Shown here in pieces: positions 43,499-54,100 of a DNA stretch of 64,000 bases (the stretch's first letter is position 1; each line of letters starts with the position of its first letter). The stretch is from Streptomyces sp. NA02950. Its GTDB lineage: Bacteria; Actinomycetota; Actinomycetes; Streptomycetales; Streptomycetaceae. The DNA is taken from the NCBI RefSeq assembly GCF_013364155.1, contig NZ_CP054916.1, positions 3,406,501 to 3,470,500 on the forward strand, written 5' to 3'. The notes under the pieces are model-generated. The model saw only the letters and a program-made list of their open reading frames with translations. It did no database searches and was not told the DNA's origin. Position numbers and translations under genes: made by a program.

Positions 43499-43909
43499 AT
43501 GTACGAGCCGATCCGCACCAAGTCGGTCCACACCATGGCCGAGCCCGAGCCCGACTTCCCCCATCGCTCACGCGAGGAGGAGCTGGACATCCGGCTCGGC
43601 GGACATCTGACCGCACTGCTGACCGTCACCGACGAGCTGCGCGCCCTCTCCCCGGACCCGGCCCTGGACGAGGCCGCCGAGCGGATCGCCGCCCAGGTCG
43701 TACGGCTCGGCGACGGCCGCCGCCCGCTGCGGGCCGCCCCCTCGGCGAACTCCGCCGACCCGGCCCGGATAGCCGCCCTGCACCAGCGGGCGCACACCCT
43801 GGCCGGCTGGGCCCTGGTCCTGGCCACCTCCCGCGAGGACACCGCGGGCACGGCGCTGGCGGCCGAGCGCCTGGACGTCCATGCGGCGGCGCTGGGGCTG
43901 ACCGACTGA
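43499..43909 (+). CDS. Conserved hypothetical helical protein
   Basis: A 136-residue protein without a recognised family. It has no signal peptide, membrane helix or metal motif. The predicted structure is helical: a first region ELDIRLGGHLTALLTVTDELRAL and a second ARIAALHQRAHTLAGWALVLATSREDTAGTALAAERLDVHAAAL. I place the start at the ATG at 43499 because GGGAGG lies 6 nt upstream, rather than at an in-frame ATG at 43469 next to the dyad. A strong operator-like dyad precedes it, so its expression is likely regulated. Confidence 0.75.
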   Translation: MYEPIRTKSVHTMAEPEPDFPHRSREEELDIRLGGHLTALLTVTDELRALSPDPALDEAAERIAAQVVRLGDGRRPLRAAPSANSADPARIAALHQRAHTLAGWALVLATSREDTAGTALAAERLDVHAAALGLTD

Positions 43910-44045
43910 CGGGCCCCGCGCGGCGGGCTGGGGCTGACCGGCGGACGAGCCGTGCGGCTCCGGCTGATCCCTTTCCGGCTCCGGCCCGATAACGGTGCGG
44001 TAGCGGCCATGGCGGCCCCGGGTTCGCACCGTGTGAGCTGGGCCC

Positions 44046-44410
44046 ATGGCATCGCGCGGAAGCGGAGGACTCGCCGGACTGCTCGCGCCCTGCGCGCTGG
44101 GCACACTGCTCACCTGATGCGGCTCGGGCCAAGGCGATGGCCTCACCAAGGGGGCCGGGCGGGGCGAGCCGCCGGCACAGGCCGGCGGGCTGCGCTGGAG
44201 CGCCCCGGAACAGGGGCCGCGGCGCCCCGCGGAGGGCACGGCCGCGGTGTCCCGGAAAGGGCGGGGCGGGGATCTCAACGGGGACGGGTACGACGACTTC
44301 GCCGCGTACGACACGGACCGCGTCCGGATCGTGACTGGACGCTGCCGGGGTCGGACACCGGACTGGACACCGAGAGCACCCGGTACCTCACGCCCCGGCA
44401 GCTCGGCTGA
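44046..44410 (+). pseudogene. Decayed FG-GAP repeat lipoprotein gene
   Basis: From the ATG at 44046 the frame gives a lipoprotein signal sequence (MASRGSGGLAGLLAPCALG...LLT), but TGA at 44115 replaces the residue just before the lipobox Cys (CGSG continues in frame). Downstream the same frame holds GGDLNGDGYDDFAAYDTD, a calcium-binding FG-GAP repeat. It then appears to shift frame near 44335, because the protein-like DWTLPGSDTGLDTESTRYL with PRQLG lies in another frame up to 44410. Intact relatives have several such repeats; this one is truncated, stopped and shifted. Confidence 0.7.
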
Positions 44411-44434
44411 CCAGGGGGCGGTGACCACGAGGCG

Positions 44435-44461
44435 GGGGCCCGCACCGTGCGGGCGGGCCCC
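44435..44461 (-). terminator. Terminator after pckG
   Basis: GGGGCCCGC at 44435-44443 pairs with GCGGGCCCC at 44453-44461 around a 9-nt loop, 21 nt past the pckG stop in its direction of transcription. Confidence 0.7.
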
Positions 44462-44482
44462 GGCCTTCGACGTGCTCGCGGC

Positions 44483-46324
44483 TCAGCCCAGACGCTCGAC
44501 CAGCGCGTGGTACTCGTCCCACATCTCCTTCGGCGTGTGGTCACCGAAGGTGTTGAGGTGGTCGGGAACGAGCGCCGCCTCCTCGCGCCAGACGTCCTTG
44601 TCGACGGTGAGCAGCAGGTCGAGGTCGGCGTCGGCCATGCCCAGACCCTCGGTGTCGAGCGCCTCACGGGTCGGCAGCACGCCGATCGGGGTCTCCACGC
44701 CCTCGGCCTTGCCGTCCAGCCGGTCGACGATCCACTTCAGCACCCGGCTGTTCTCGCCGAAGCCCGGCCACACGAAGCGGCCTTCGGCGTCCTTGCGGAA
44801 CCAGTTGACGTAGTAGATCTTCGGCAGCTTGGCCGCCGCCTCCGCGTCCTCCTTCTTGCCGACCTTGACCCAGTGGGCCATGTAGTCGCCCATGTTGTAG
44901 CCGCAGAACGGCAGCATGGCGAAGGGGTCGCGGCGCAGTTCGCCGACCTTGCCCTCGGCCGCCGCGGTCTTCTCGCTGGCCACGTTGGCGCCGAGGAAGA
45001 CGCCGTGCTGCCAGTCGAAGGACTCGGTGACCAGCGGGACCGCGCTGGCGCGGCGGCCGCCGAAGAGGATCGCCGAGATCGGCACGCCCTTGGGGTCCTC
45101 CCACTCGGGGGCGATGATCGGGCACTGACCGGCCGGGACGGTGAAACGGGCGTTGGGGTGGGCCGCGGGGGTCCCGGTTGCCGGGGTCCAGTCGTTGCCC
45201 TTCCAGTCGGTCAGATGAGCGGGCTCCTCCTCGGTCATGCCCTCCCACCACACATCGCCGTCGTCGGTGAGCGCGACGTTGGTGAAGACCGAGTTGCCCC
45301 ACAGGGTCTTCATCGCGTTGGCGTTGGTGTGCTCACCGGTGCCGGGCGCGACACCGAAGAAGCCCGCCTCGGGGTTGATCGCGTACAGCCTGCCGTCCTC
45401 GCCGAACCGCATCCAGGCGATGTCGTCGCCGATGGTCTCGACCGTCCAGCCGGGGATGGTCGGCTCCAGCATCGCGAGGTTGGTCTTGCCGCAGGCGCTG
45501 GGGAAGGCGGCGGCGACGTACTTGGCCTCACCGCGCGGTGGGGTGAGCTTGAGGATCAGCATGTGCTCGGCGAGCCAGCCCTCGTCACGCGCCATGACCG
45601 AGGCGATACGCAGCGCGTAGCACTTCTTGCCGAGCAGGGCGTTTCCGCCGTAGCCGGAGCCGTAGGACCAGATCTCCCGCGACTCGGGGAAGTGCGAGAT
45701 GTACTTGGTCGAGTTGCAGGGCCAGGGCACATCGGCCTGGCCGGGCTCCAGCGGGGCGCCGAGGGTGTGGACGGCCTTCACGAAGAAGCCCTCGTCACCG
45801 AGGACGTCCAGGACGTCCTGTCCCATGCGGGTCATGGTGCGCATGGAGACGGCGACATAGGCGGAGTCGGTGATCTCGACGCCGATCGCGGACAGCGGCG
45901 AGCCGAGCGGGCCCATGCAGAAGGGCACCACGTACATCGTGCGGCCGCGCATCGAGCCGCGGAATATCCCCTGCTCACCGGCGAAGATCTCGCGCATCTC
46001 GGCAGGGTGCTTCCAGTGGTTCGTCGGGCCCGCGTCCGCCTCCTTCTCGGAGCAGATGAAGGTGCGGTCCTCGACCCGGGCCACATCGCTGGGATCGGAG
46101 GCCGCGTAGTACGAGTTCGGGCGCTTGATCGGATCCAGGCGTTTGAAGGTGCCCTTCTCGACCAGCTCTCCGGACAACCGGTCGTACTCCGCCTCCGAGC
46201 CGTCGCACCAGACCACCTCATCGGGCTGGGTGAGGGCGGCGATCTCGCCGACCCAGGCGATGAGCTCCTGGTGGTTGGTCGGGGCCGGGCTGGTGGGGGA
46301 GGAAGCCACATTGCTGGGCGCCAC
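44483..46324 (-). CDS. pckG: Phosphoenolpyruvate carboxykinase (GTP)
   Basis: A 613-residue GTP-dependent PEPCK, which converts oxaloacetate and GTP to PEP, CO2 and GDP in gluconeogenesis. Landmarks are the substrate-site [11 protein letters not shown] region, [19 protein letters not shown], the kinase P-loop [12 protein letters not shown] and the metal motif [12 protein letters not shown], then [11 protein letters not shown] and [14 protein letters not shown]. The GTG at 46324 has GGAG 5 nt upstream; an in-frame ATG at 46351 has none. A dyad lies 57-78 nt upstream. The decayed FG-GAP gene lies downstream on the opposite strand. Confidence 0.97.
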   Translation of the reverse strand: MAPSNVASSPTSPAPTNHQELIAWVGEIAALTQPDEVVWCDGSEAEYDRLSGELVEKGTFKRLDPIKRPNSYYAASDPSDVARVEDRTFICSEKEADAGPTNHWKHPAEMREIFAGEQGIFRGSMRGRTMYVVPFCMGPLGSPLSAIGVEITDSAYVAVSMRTMTRMGQDVLDVLGDEGFFVKAVHTLGAPLEPGQADVPWPCNSTKYISHFPESREIWSYGSGYGGNALLGKKCYALRIASVMARDEGWLAEHMLILKLTPPRGEAKYVAAAFPSACGKTNLAMLEPTIPGWTVETIGDDIAWMRFGEDGRLYAINPEAGFFGVAPGTGEHTNANAMKTLWGNSVFTNVALTDDGDVWWEGMTEEEPAHLTDWKGNDWTPATGTPAAHPNARFTVPAGQCPIIAPEWEDPKGVPISAILFGGRRASAVPLVTESFDWQHGVFLGANVASEKTAAAEGKVGELRRDPFAMLPFCGYNMGDYMAHWVKVGKKEDAEAAAKLPKIYYVNWFRKDAEGRFVWPGFGENSRVLKWIVDRLDGKAEGVETPIGVLPTREALDTEGLGMADADLDLLLTVDKDVWREEAALVPDHLNTFGDHTPKEMWDEYHALVERLG

Positions 46325-46380
46325 GATCGCTCCATCCCGCCGGAACGGCATGGTCCGGCGTTATCGATTGAGGGTTTGTA

Positions 46381-46457
46381 CGGATATGTGCACGCACATC
46401 CGTTTCTGGAGACAGCTACCCCTTGGGGGCTGCGACCCGGATGCTCAGCTCATCCGG
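46381..46457. promoter_or_regulatory. Two CGGAT/ATCCG dyads in the pckG upstream region
   Basis: At 46381-46402 an inverted repeat reads CGGATaTGTGC-AC-GCACATCCG, with one extra base; its core ATGTGC-AC-GCACAT is perfect. At 46437-46457, CCGGATG-N7-CATCCGG is a second dyad. A third CATCCG lies at 46479. These are 57-160 nt upstream of pckG and could be operators for pckG or for the divergent hemolysin III gene. Confidence 0.5.
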
Positions 46458-46568
46458 TGCCGACCGCGCTCATTTGATCATCCGACGGTGTGAGCCATCT
46501 GTCCAGTGGGCACCTTGGTGACCATCACCACTCGACATGGGCCGGTAACTTACGGTTGCGTAGGTAGC

Positions 46569-47279
46569 ATGAGCGCCATGCCTGCCGCCGAGCCCGACGC
46601 CGTCGTTGACAATCCCCCAGGGCCTCAAGCAGCCCTACCGCTCCCTCTGAAGCCCCTCCTGCGCGGCTGGCTGCACGCCGGCATGTTCCCGGCCGCGCTG
46701 GTTTCCGGGGTGGTCCTCACGGCGCTCGCCGACAGCCCGCGCGGGCGCCTGGCGTGCGCCGTCTACACCCTCACCGCCTGCGCGCTGTTCGGGGTGAGCG
46801 CGCTGTACCACCGCGGCAATTGGGGCCCGCGGGCCACCGCGATACTGCGGCGGCTGGATCACGCCAATATCTTCCTGATCATCGCGGGCACCTACACGCC
46901 CTTCACACTGCTGTTGCTGCCGGAAGGCAAACAGCAGCTGCTGCTGTGGCTGGTGTGGGCCGGGGCGATCGCCGGGATCACCTTCCGGGTGTTCTGGGTC
47001 GGCGCCCCGCGCTGGCTCTACACCCCGTGCTACATAGCGCTGGGCTGGGCGGCGGTCTTCTTCCTGCCCGACTTCATGCGCACCGGCGGCATCGCCGTGA
47101 TGACCCTGATCATCATCGGCGGACTGCTGTACAGCGCTGGCGCGGTGATCTACGGAACCAAGCGCCCCAACCCCTCGCCGCGCTGGTTCGGCTTCCACGA
47201 GGTGTTCCACTTGTTCACGCTGGCGGCCTTCGTGGTGCACTACGTGGGTATCTCGCTGGTGGCCTATCAGCACGCCTGA
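46569..47279 (+). CDS. Hemolysin III / PAQR family membrane protein
   Basis: A 236-residue polytopic protein with seven predicted helices. PAQR motifs are complete: SALYHRGNWGP, DHANIFLIIAGTYTPF and the C-terminal HEVFHLFTLAAFVVHY. The conserved His/Asp residues match the metal site of hydrolase-like PAQR proteins. Bacterial members affect membrane fluidity or lipid metabolism; hemolytic activity is rarely the real function. A TAGGTA box lies 2 nt before the ATG at 46569 and 11 nt before a second ATG (46578), so a leaderless start at the second is also possible. Confidence 0.93.
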   Translation: MSAMPAAEPDAVVDNPPGPQAALPLPLKPLLRGWLHAGMFPAALVSGVVLTALADSPRGRLACAVYTLTACALFGVSALYHRGNWGPRATAILRRLDHANIFLIIAGTYTPFTLLLLPEGKQQLLLWLVWAGAIAGITFRVFWVGAPRWLYTPCYIALGWAAVFFLPDFMRTGGIAVMTLIIIGGLLYSAGAVIYGTKRPNPSPRWFGFHEVFHLFTLAAFVVHYVGISLVAYQHA

Positions 47280-47377
47280 GCCGCGGCGGGTACCAGCCCT
47301 CCGCCGGAAGGGGAGGCCGCCGGGAAGCGGAGGCCGAATCGGCCCCGCCCCGGAGCCGATGCCTGACAATGAGAGAC

Positions 47378-48004
47378 ATGGCACGCACGACGTCCGCCGC
47401 CGAGCGGTCCGCGCGGCGGACCGCCCCGGGGCTCCGTGAGCGGAAGAAGATCAAGACCCGGCGGGCGATCCGGCAGGCGGCCTACCGGCTCTTCGCGGAA
47501 CGGGGCTACGACGCCACCCCCGTGGACCGGATCGCGGAAGCCGCCGATGTCTCCCCCAGCACCGTCTTCCGCTACTTCCCCACCAAGGAAGACATCGTGC
47601 TCACGGACGAGTACGACGTGATCCTCGCGGCCGCGATCCGCGACCGCCCTCTCGACGAATCCCCGGTCACCGCGCTGCGCCGCGCCATCCTCGATCTGCT
47701 GGGGCAGTTCACCGCCGCGGAGCGCAAGGAACTCCTGACCCGGCTCGCCCTCGTCCGCCGCATCCCGGCCCTGCGCGCCCGGATGGGCGAGGGCCTGGCC
47801 ACGACGGCCGTGACGCTGGGCGAAGCGATGGCCGAACGCGGCGGCCGCGCACCGGACGACTTCGAGGTGCGCATCGTGGCCGGAGCGATCCTGGGCGCAC
47901 TTCAGGAGGCCGTCTTCCACTGTCTGGACCACCGCCGGGTCGAGGACATGGAAGCCACCATCGACCACGCCCTGGCCCTCCTCTCCCGCGGCCTCCCCCT
48001 CTGA
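47378..48004 (+). CDS. TetR-family transcriptional regulator
   Basis: A 208-residue regulator. The N-terminal HTH (about residues 18-65) is TRRAIRQAAYRLFAERGYDATPVDRIAEAADVSPSTVFRYFPTKEDIV, a typical TetR block. The C-terminal ligand-binding part (about 75-200) is helical with ALRRAILDLLGQFTAAERKELLTR. GACAAT ends 7 nt before the ATG at 47378, so a leaderless mRNA is possible; an in-frame ATG at 47369 adds three residues. The target is not evident: no exporter or enzyme is next to it, and the repeat island follows. Confidence 0.92.
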   Translation: MARTTSAAERSARRTAPGLRERKKIKTRRAIRQAAYRLFAERGYDATPVDRIAEAADVSPSTVFRYFPTKEDIVLTDEYDVILAAAIRDRPLDESPVTALRRAILDLLGQFTAAERKELLTRLALVRRIPALRARMGEGLATTAVTLGEAMAERGGRAPDDFEVRIVAGAILGALQEAVFHCLDHRRVEDMEATIDHALALLSRGLPL

Positions 48005-48341
48005 CCCCGGGCCCCACCGAGCCCTTGGGAGAACCACCGACGGCGGGCGCCGGGCCCTGTCCGGCGGACGGGCACGGACGGAGCCACGGCCGCTCCCGCC
48101 GCCCGCGGACCGGTGACGACCGAGCGACCGGCCGGCGGCCGGGAGCCGCGGGCCGATCGGGCAACGGGGCTGACGGGATCACCGCAGCCGGGCCGGACCG
48201 AGGGGCGGACCGCGGTCCGAGCACCGAGGGAGCGCGATCGGGCGCCCGGCATCCACCGGTCAGGCCGCGGTGACGGCCGTTGGCAACAGCCCGGGGGCCC
48301 GGATCGCGGGCGGCAGGACGCCGGTCAGCGGCCCGAGTCGG
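48005..48341. other. Non-coding GC-rich region before the repeat island
   Basis: I see no gene here. The base composition is very high GC with many short C/G-rich palindromic stretches. The long open frames that pass through are by-products of the repeats that follow. Confidence 0.5.
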
Positions 48342-48890
48342 TGCCAGCCGGGGCCCGGTGGATACCGAGGCCCGCGGGCCGCCACGGAGCCCGGGCGGCC
48401 ACGGGGCCCGGTCGGTACCGGGGCCCGCGGGCGGCCACGGAGCCCGGTGGACCGGGGGCCGCGGGCAGCCGTGGAGCCCGGCACGCGCCTGGGTGCAGCG
48501 AGCGGCCACGGGGCCCGGTCGGTACCGAGGCCCGCGGGCGGCCACGGAGCCCGGTGGACCGAGGGCCGCGGGCAGCCGTGGAGCCCGGCACGCGCCTAGG
48601 TGCAGCGAGCGGCCACGGGGCCCGGTCGGTACCGAGGCCCGCGGGCAGCCACGGAGCCCGGTGGACCGAGGGCCGCGGGCAGCCGTGGAGCCCGGCACGC
48701 GCCTGGGTGCAGCGAGCGGCCACGGGGCCCGGTCGGTACCGAGGCCCGCGGGCGGCCACGGAGCCCGGTGGACCGAGGGCCGCGGGCAGCCGTGGAGCCC
48801 GGTCGGTACCGAGGCCCACGGGCGGCCACGGAGCCCGGTGGATACCGAGGCCCGTGGGCGGCCGTGGAGCCCGGCACGCGCCGTTGGGCG
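48342..48890. repeat. 107-bp tandem repeat array with nested sub-repeats
   Basis: TGCAGCGAGCGGCCACGGGG begins at 48494, 48601 and 48708, an exact 107-bp period. The block also contains GGTCGGTACCGAGGCCCGCG and GCCACGGAGCCCGGTGGACC. A partial copy precedes (from about 48395) and degenerate half-copies follow to 48890. Within each unit, near-copies of GGCCACGGAGCCCGG and GGCCGCGGGCAGCCGTGGAGC show an older duplication. 107 is not a multiple of 3, so each copy is read in a different frame; the array is probably non-coding despite long open frames. Confidence 0.9.
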
Positions 48891-48916
48891 CCGCGCGGAC
48901 CCCGGCAACGCGTCCC

Positions 48917-50953
48917 TCAGCCCCCCAACTTCGCGGCCAGCGCGTCCGCGTCGGCGGTGGGTGCGTCACAGGTGAAGTGGCGGCAGACATAGGCCGCCGG
49001 GCGGCCCTCCAGCAGCGGGCGGTCCAGGAGCAGCGGGACCTCCTCGGAGCCGGGCTCGCCGACCGCGACCACCGCACCGGGCGCGGTGCCCAGCAGCGCG
49101 GCGCGGTGCAGGGCGCGCGTCGCCGGATCGCCGTCGGGGCCGACGACCGCCACCTCGCGCGGTCCGTCGAGCGCCGCCTCGGCCACCGCGAGCCCCCAGC
49201 CGATGAAACGCGGGACGCGCGCGCCGAGCGCGCGCACCACGGCGAGCGCCCGCTCGGCGGCCTCGCGATGGCGGGTGCTGCCCGTGACGGCCGCGTAGGA
49301 CAGCAAGGCGCCCGCGGCCGCCGTCCATCCCGACGGCGCGGCGTTGTCCGTCGGGTCCTGGGGGCGGCGGATGAGCGCCTCCGCGTCATCCGCGGTGTCG
49401 AACAGCGTGCCGTCCTCGGCGGTGAAGTGGCCCAGCACCGTGTCCAGGAGCAGCCCCGCGAACTCGACCCACACTCCCTCGCCGGTGACCGCGGACAGGG
49501 CGAGGAAGCCCTCGGCCACATCGGCGTAGTCCTCCAGGACACCGGCATGGCTGCCGGAGGTGCCGTCCAGCGAGGTGCGGGCGAGCCGCCCCTGCTGGTC
49601 CATGTGGACACGGACGAGCAGATCGGCGGCCTCGGTGGCGGCCTCGACGAGATCGGGCCGGTCGAAGTACGCGCCGGTCTCGGCGAGGGCGGCGACGGCC
49701 AGCCCGTTCCAGGCGGCGACGATCTTGTCATCGCGGCCGGGGCGCGCCCGCCGCTCCCTGGCGGCCAGCAGCCGCTGCCGCACCGAGGCGATCCTCTCGG
49801 CCTCCACCGGCCGCGCGCCGTCGGGGAGCTGGAGCACGGAGGCCCCCTTTTCGAAGGTGCCCTCCTCGGTCACCCCGAAGTACCCGGCGGCGAACTCGGC
49901 GTCGGCCCCACCCAGCGCCTCGCGCAGCTGCTCGGGCGTCCAGACGTAGTACGCGCCCTCGACATGGCGTCCGGTGCCGTCGTCGCTGTCGGCGTCCAGC
50001 GCGGAGGCGAAACCGCCCTGCTCGGTGCGCATCTCGCGGACCAGGAACTCGGCCGTCCCCAGGGCGATACGGCGGGCGAGGTCCGAGCCGGTGGCCCGCC
50101 ACAGATGGGCGTAGACCCGGCCCAGCAGCGCATTGTCGTACAGCATCTTCTCGAAGTGCGGCACGGTCCAGGTGGCGTCGACGGCATAGCGCGCGAAGCC
50201 ACCGCCGAGCTGGTCGTAGATACCGCCGCGGGCCATCGCCTCGCAGGTGGCCGACACCATCTGGAGGGCGCCCTCGGAGCCGGTCCGGGCGTGGTGGCGC
50301 AGCAGGAACTCCAGCGCCATGGACGGCGGGAACTTGGGTGCGCCCCCGAACCCCCCGCGCACGGCGTCGAATTCGCGGGTCAGCCCCATGAGCGCGGCGT
50401 GCAGATCCTCGGTGCCGGGCGGCTGGGGCGCGCCGGAACCCAGCGCGATGCCGGTGCGCGCGGCCAGGTCCTGCACGATCCGCCCGGCGACGTCCCGGAC
50501 CTCCTCGCGACGGTCCGTCCACGCCGCCCGCACCCCCTCCAGCACCTGCTGGAAGGCGGGCATGCCGTGGCGCGGCGCGGGCGGGAAATAGGTGCCGAAG
50601 TAGAAGGGCTCGGCGTCGGGGGTGAGGAACACCGTCATCGGCCAGCCGCCCTGGCCGGTCGCTGCCTGCACCGCCTCCATGTACACCGCGTCGACATCCG
50701 GCCGCTCCTCGCGGTCGACCTTGACGGAGACGAAGTGCTCGTTGAGGTAGGCGGCGGTCGTCTCGTCCTCGAAGGACTCGTGCGCCATGACATGGCACCA
50801 GTGACAGCTGGAATAGCCGACGCTCAGCAGCACGGGCACCCCGCGGCGGCGCGCCTCCTGGAACGCCTCGTCGGACCACGGCCGCCAGTCGACCGGGTTG
50901 TCGGCGTGCTGAAGGAGGTACGGGGACGTTTCGTGCGCCAGACGGTTCGGCAT
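48917..50953 (-). CDS. DUF255 thioredoxin-domain protein (YyaL/spermatogenesis-associated type)
   Basis: A 678-residue protein. The N-terminal DUF255 thioredoxin-like domain (about 1-170) begins [21 protein letters not shown] and has the CxxC motif in [10 protein letters not shown]. The rest is an (alpha/alpha)6-like barrel related to N-acylglucosamine epimerases, with [34 protein letters not shown] and [20 protein letters not shown]. Cytoplasmic; the substrate is unknown. The start at 50953 is chosen from the conserved [13 protein letters not shown] beginning, with GAGG 9 nt upstream. The 3' end faces the repeat island. Confidence 0.94.
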   Translation of the reverse strand: MPNRLAHETSPYLLQHADNPVDWRPWSDEAFQEARRRGVPVLLSVGYSSCHWCHVMAHESFEDETTAAYLNEHFVSVKVDREERPDVDAVYMEAVQAATGQGGWPMTVFLTPDAEPFYFGTYFPPAPRHGMPAFQQVLEGVRAAWTDRREEVRDVAGRIVQDLAARTGIALGSGAPQPPGTEDLHAALMGLTREFDAVRGGFGGAPKFPPSMALEFLLRHHARTGSEGALQMVSATCEAMARGGIYDQLGGGFARYAVDATWTVPHFEKMLYDNALLGRVYAHLWRATGSDLARRIALGTAEFLVREMRTEQGGFASALDADSDDGTGRHVEGAYYVWTPEQLREALGGADAEFAAGYFGVTEEGTFEKGASVLQLPDGARPVEAERIASVRQRLLAARERRARPGRDDKIVAAWNGLAVAALAETGAYFDRPDLVEAATEAADLLVRVHMDQQGRLARTSLDGTSGSHAGVLEDYADVAEGFLALSAVTGEGVWVEFAGLLLDTVLGHFTAEDGTLFDTADDAEALIRRPQDPTDNAAPSGWTAAAGALLSYAAVTGSTRHREAAERALAVVRALGARVPRFIGWGLAVAEAALDGPREVAVVGPDGDPATRALHRAALLGTAPGAVVAVGEPGSEEVPLLLDRPLLEGRPAAYVCRHFTCDAPTADADALAAKLGG

Positions 50954-50988
50954 GCCCCCATCCTCTCCCAACTCTCGGATTGTGCGAG

Positions 50989-51022
50989 TTATCCACAGGG
51001 GCCCCGGAGGGAGTTATCCACA
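50989..51022 (+). promoter_or_regulatory. Two perfect DnaA boxes, 25 bp apart
   Basis: TTATCCACA occurs at 50989-50997 and 51014-51022, each inside GAGTTATCCACAGGG. It matches the classic 9-bp DnaA box. The pair lies between the divergent DUF255 and NB-ARC/TPR genes. No AT-rich unwinding region, dnaA or dnaN lies nearby, so this is not oriC. Transcriptional control by DnaA or DnaA titration are possibilities. Confidence 0.65.
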
Positions 51023-51105
51023 GGGCTGCCGGATAAGAACCAGAAACGGAAGACTTGGGAGCAACGCGCGGTCGACGCGTGGCACATGCGCAAGGAGGGG
51101 GATTC

Positions 51106-54100
51106 ATGCCGGGCTCAGTGGAGGTGCTGCGGGACAGCCACCGGACCGAGGTCGAGCGGCTGCTGTCGCGCGCCGTGGAGGAGGAGGTGCGCCGCTCGGC
51201 CGGGCGCACGGACGGCGGGGTGCTGCTCAGCCGGGCGCGCGGGGCGCTGGAGGGGATGGCGGCCACCGCGGCCGAGGAGTACGGCGCGTATGTGCGCGCC
51301 CTGGAGGAGTCGGAGGCGGGCAGCCGTCCGCTGTCCGCGCGGCTGACCCGCGGGCGGCTCGGTACCCCGGCGCTGGCGGTCGCGGTCGCGGCGGCCGCGG
51401 CGTTCGGCGCGGATCTCACCTTCGGGGTCTCGGCGGGCGCCGCGCTGGGCGCGGGGGTGACCGCGGCGGTGGCCGGATCGGCCGCGGCGGTCCTGAAGCT
51501 CACCGCGGGCCACTGGCCCGCGGCCCACCGCCAGGCCGCCCTGCGCCACCAGCCCGGCGGGGCCGAGCAGCTGCGGCTCCAGTGGCTGACGGCGGTCGAG
51601 GTGCGGGGCATCCGCCCGTTCATCGACCAGCACCGGATGACCACGGCCGCCACCCGTCAGGGCGGCGGCGGGTCGAAGCGCGTCTCGGCCTCCGCCGGGC
51701 AGGTGCCGCGGCTGCGCGGGGCCGACCGCAGCCAGGCGGCCCGCAGGCGCACCGTGCTGGAGCAGTCCTTCGCCCATCTCCCCGAGGCGGACGGCCCGTT
51801 CGCCGGGCGCCGTGCCCAGATCACCCAGATCGCGCAGTGGGTGCGGCAGGCGCGGGCGAGCACCGAGACCCGGCCCACCGTGGTGCTGCTGGAGGGGCCG
51901 CCGGGCTCGGGCCGCACCATGCTGGCCGTGCGGGCGGCGCACCATCTGCGGGACGAGTTCCGCGGCGCGTGCCTGGTGGATCTGCGCGGGGACAGCGCCG
52001 AGCAGTCCCCGCTGCCGACCCGTGACGCGCTGCTGCATCTGCTGAACCGGCTGGGCGCGCCCCGGGACCAGCTGCTGTTCCGCGAGCGCTCCACCCAGGA
52101 CCAGCACGTCAAGCGGCTCACCGAGCTGTATCACCAGCATCTGACCGGGCTGCCGGTCACCATCGTGCTGGATGACGCAAGCGATGCCGAGCAGGTGCGC
52201 ACGCTGGTTCCCGAGCGGTCCGACAGCCTCATCCTGGTCACCTCGCGCACCCCGGTCACCTTGCCCCCGGATCTGGCCGCCTGGGTCCACCGGCTGGAGG
52301 TGGGCCCGCTGGACGAGCCGGGCGCCGAGGAGTTGCTGCGGGCCTCCGCCGAGGAGCCCGCGGGGGCCGGGCCGTATGACGCGCAGTCCGTCGAGCGGAT
52401 CGCGGAGCTGTGCGGGCGGCTGCCGCTGGCGCTGCGGATCGCGGGCTCCTCCCTGGGGGTGCGCACCCCCGCCGCCCTGGTCACCGAGCTGGAGGCGTAC
52501 GGGCCGGTGGGCGCGGTCGAGCGCACCCTGTGGCTGCGCTACACCGACCAGCAGGACGGCGCCCGGCGGCTGCTGCGGCGGCTGGCGCTGGCCGGGCGGG
52601 CCAGTCTGGGCGCGGCGGCGGCCGCCGCGCTGCTGGCCACCGATGAGCAGGAGGCGGCCCGTCATCTGGAGGCGCTCGGCCGCGCCGGGCTGATCCAGCA
52701 CGTCCGCGGCAGCCGCTACCGCCTGCACGACGTGGTGCGGACCTTCGCCCAGACCCGTCTGCTGGACGAGGAGGAGCCGGAGCAGCGCACCGCAGCCCAG
52801 GAGCGGCTGATCCGCAGCTATGCCGAGCTGGCGGACTCGGTGATCCGGCTGGTCGACGGCAAGACCTCCACCCGCGCCGACATCTTCGCCAAGGGCGCGG
52901 GCCACGGCTTCACCTCACTGGAATCCGCGCTGCGCTGGCTGGACGACGAGTCCAGCTTCATCACCGCGGCGCTGCGCCATGCGGAGGGTGTGGACCAGTC
53001 CGCCGTGCTGCACCTCCTGGGCGCCCTGTGCGACTACTGCCTGCTGCGCGGCGATCTCTACCGGCTGGGCGAGATCAGCGAGCTGACCCAGGCCGTCGAC
53101 CAGGGGCTGCTGGTGCGTTCCGTGCAGTGGCGTACCGGTATCGCCGCCCGTCAGCTCGGCGAGCTGGACCAGGCGCGCACCACCCTGTCCTCGGTGGTGA
53201 ACCTGTATTTCGAGGCCCAGCACGAGGCGGGGGCGGCCCGGGCGCTGTGCAGCCTGGGCATCACCCTGCACCACCAGGGCCAGCTCGGGGAGGCCGCGGC
53301 GAAGCTGCGGGAGGCGCTGTCGCTCCAGTCCGCCGAGGAGCTGCGCGGGGACCGCGCCTGGACGATGCACGCCCTGGCCGCCGTGGAGCGCGACCGCGGA
53401 CAGCTCGCCGAGGCGCTGGAGCTGCTCGCCGGGGCCCTGGAGCTGCACCGGGAGAGCGAGAGTCTGCACGGCCAGGCGTGGGCCCACTTCCAGCTCGGCC
53501 AGGCATGTCTGCGGATGGGTGAGGTGGGGCGCGCGGAGGCCGAGCTGCGGGAGGCGCTGGACGCCTACAGCACCACCCACGACCAGCGCGGCGAGGCATG
53601 GGCGCTGACCCAGCTGGCCCGTGCCCGGCTGGTGGACGGCGAGGCGTCGGTCGCCGTCGACCAGCTCCGCCAGGCCCTCTCCCGCCACCGGGAGAACGAG
53701 GACGCCCGCGGCGAGGCATGGACGCTGTACTACCTGGGCCAGGCGCTGGAGGAGCGCGGCGATCACGATTCGGCGGTGCGCGAGCTGGAGCGGGCGCGCA
53801 CGCTGTTCAGCCGGATGCGGGACGCGTACGGGCTGGCGTGCGCCCGGCACCACTCGGCGCGGGTCACCCGCGATCTGCGGGCGGCGCAGACCGGTTCGCT
53901 GCGCAACAGCGGCTTCGCCCGGCAGCTGCTCCAAGACGCGCGGCAGGACTTCCACCGGGTGGGGGTGGCCCATGGCGAGGCGTGGTCCTGCGTGGAGCTG
54001 GCCGTGATCGACGCGGGGAACGGCAAGGCGGCCCAGGCACTGGAGCTGATCGACGAGGCGGCCGCGCTGTTCGCCGGGTACGGGGACCGACGCGGCCGTT

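Noticed and set aside
50989..51022. Chromosomal replication origin
   Set aside because: Only two boxes, no AT-rich unwinding element and no dnaA/dnaN/gyrB genes nearby.
48113..51346. 1,077-codon plus-strand frame through the repeat island
   Set aside because: It starts in non-coding DNA, passes the 107-bp repeats in shifting frames and then runs antisense to the DUF255 gene.
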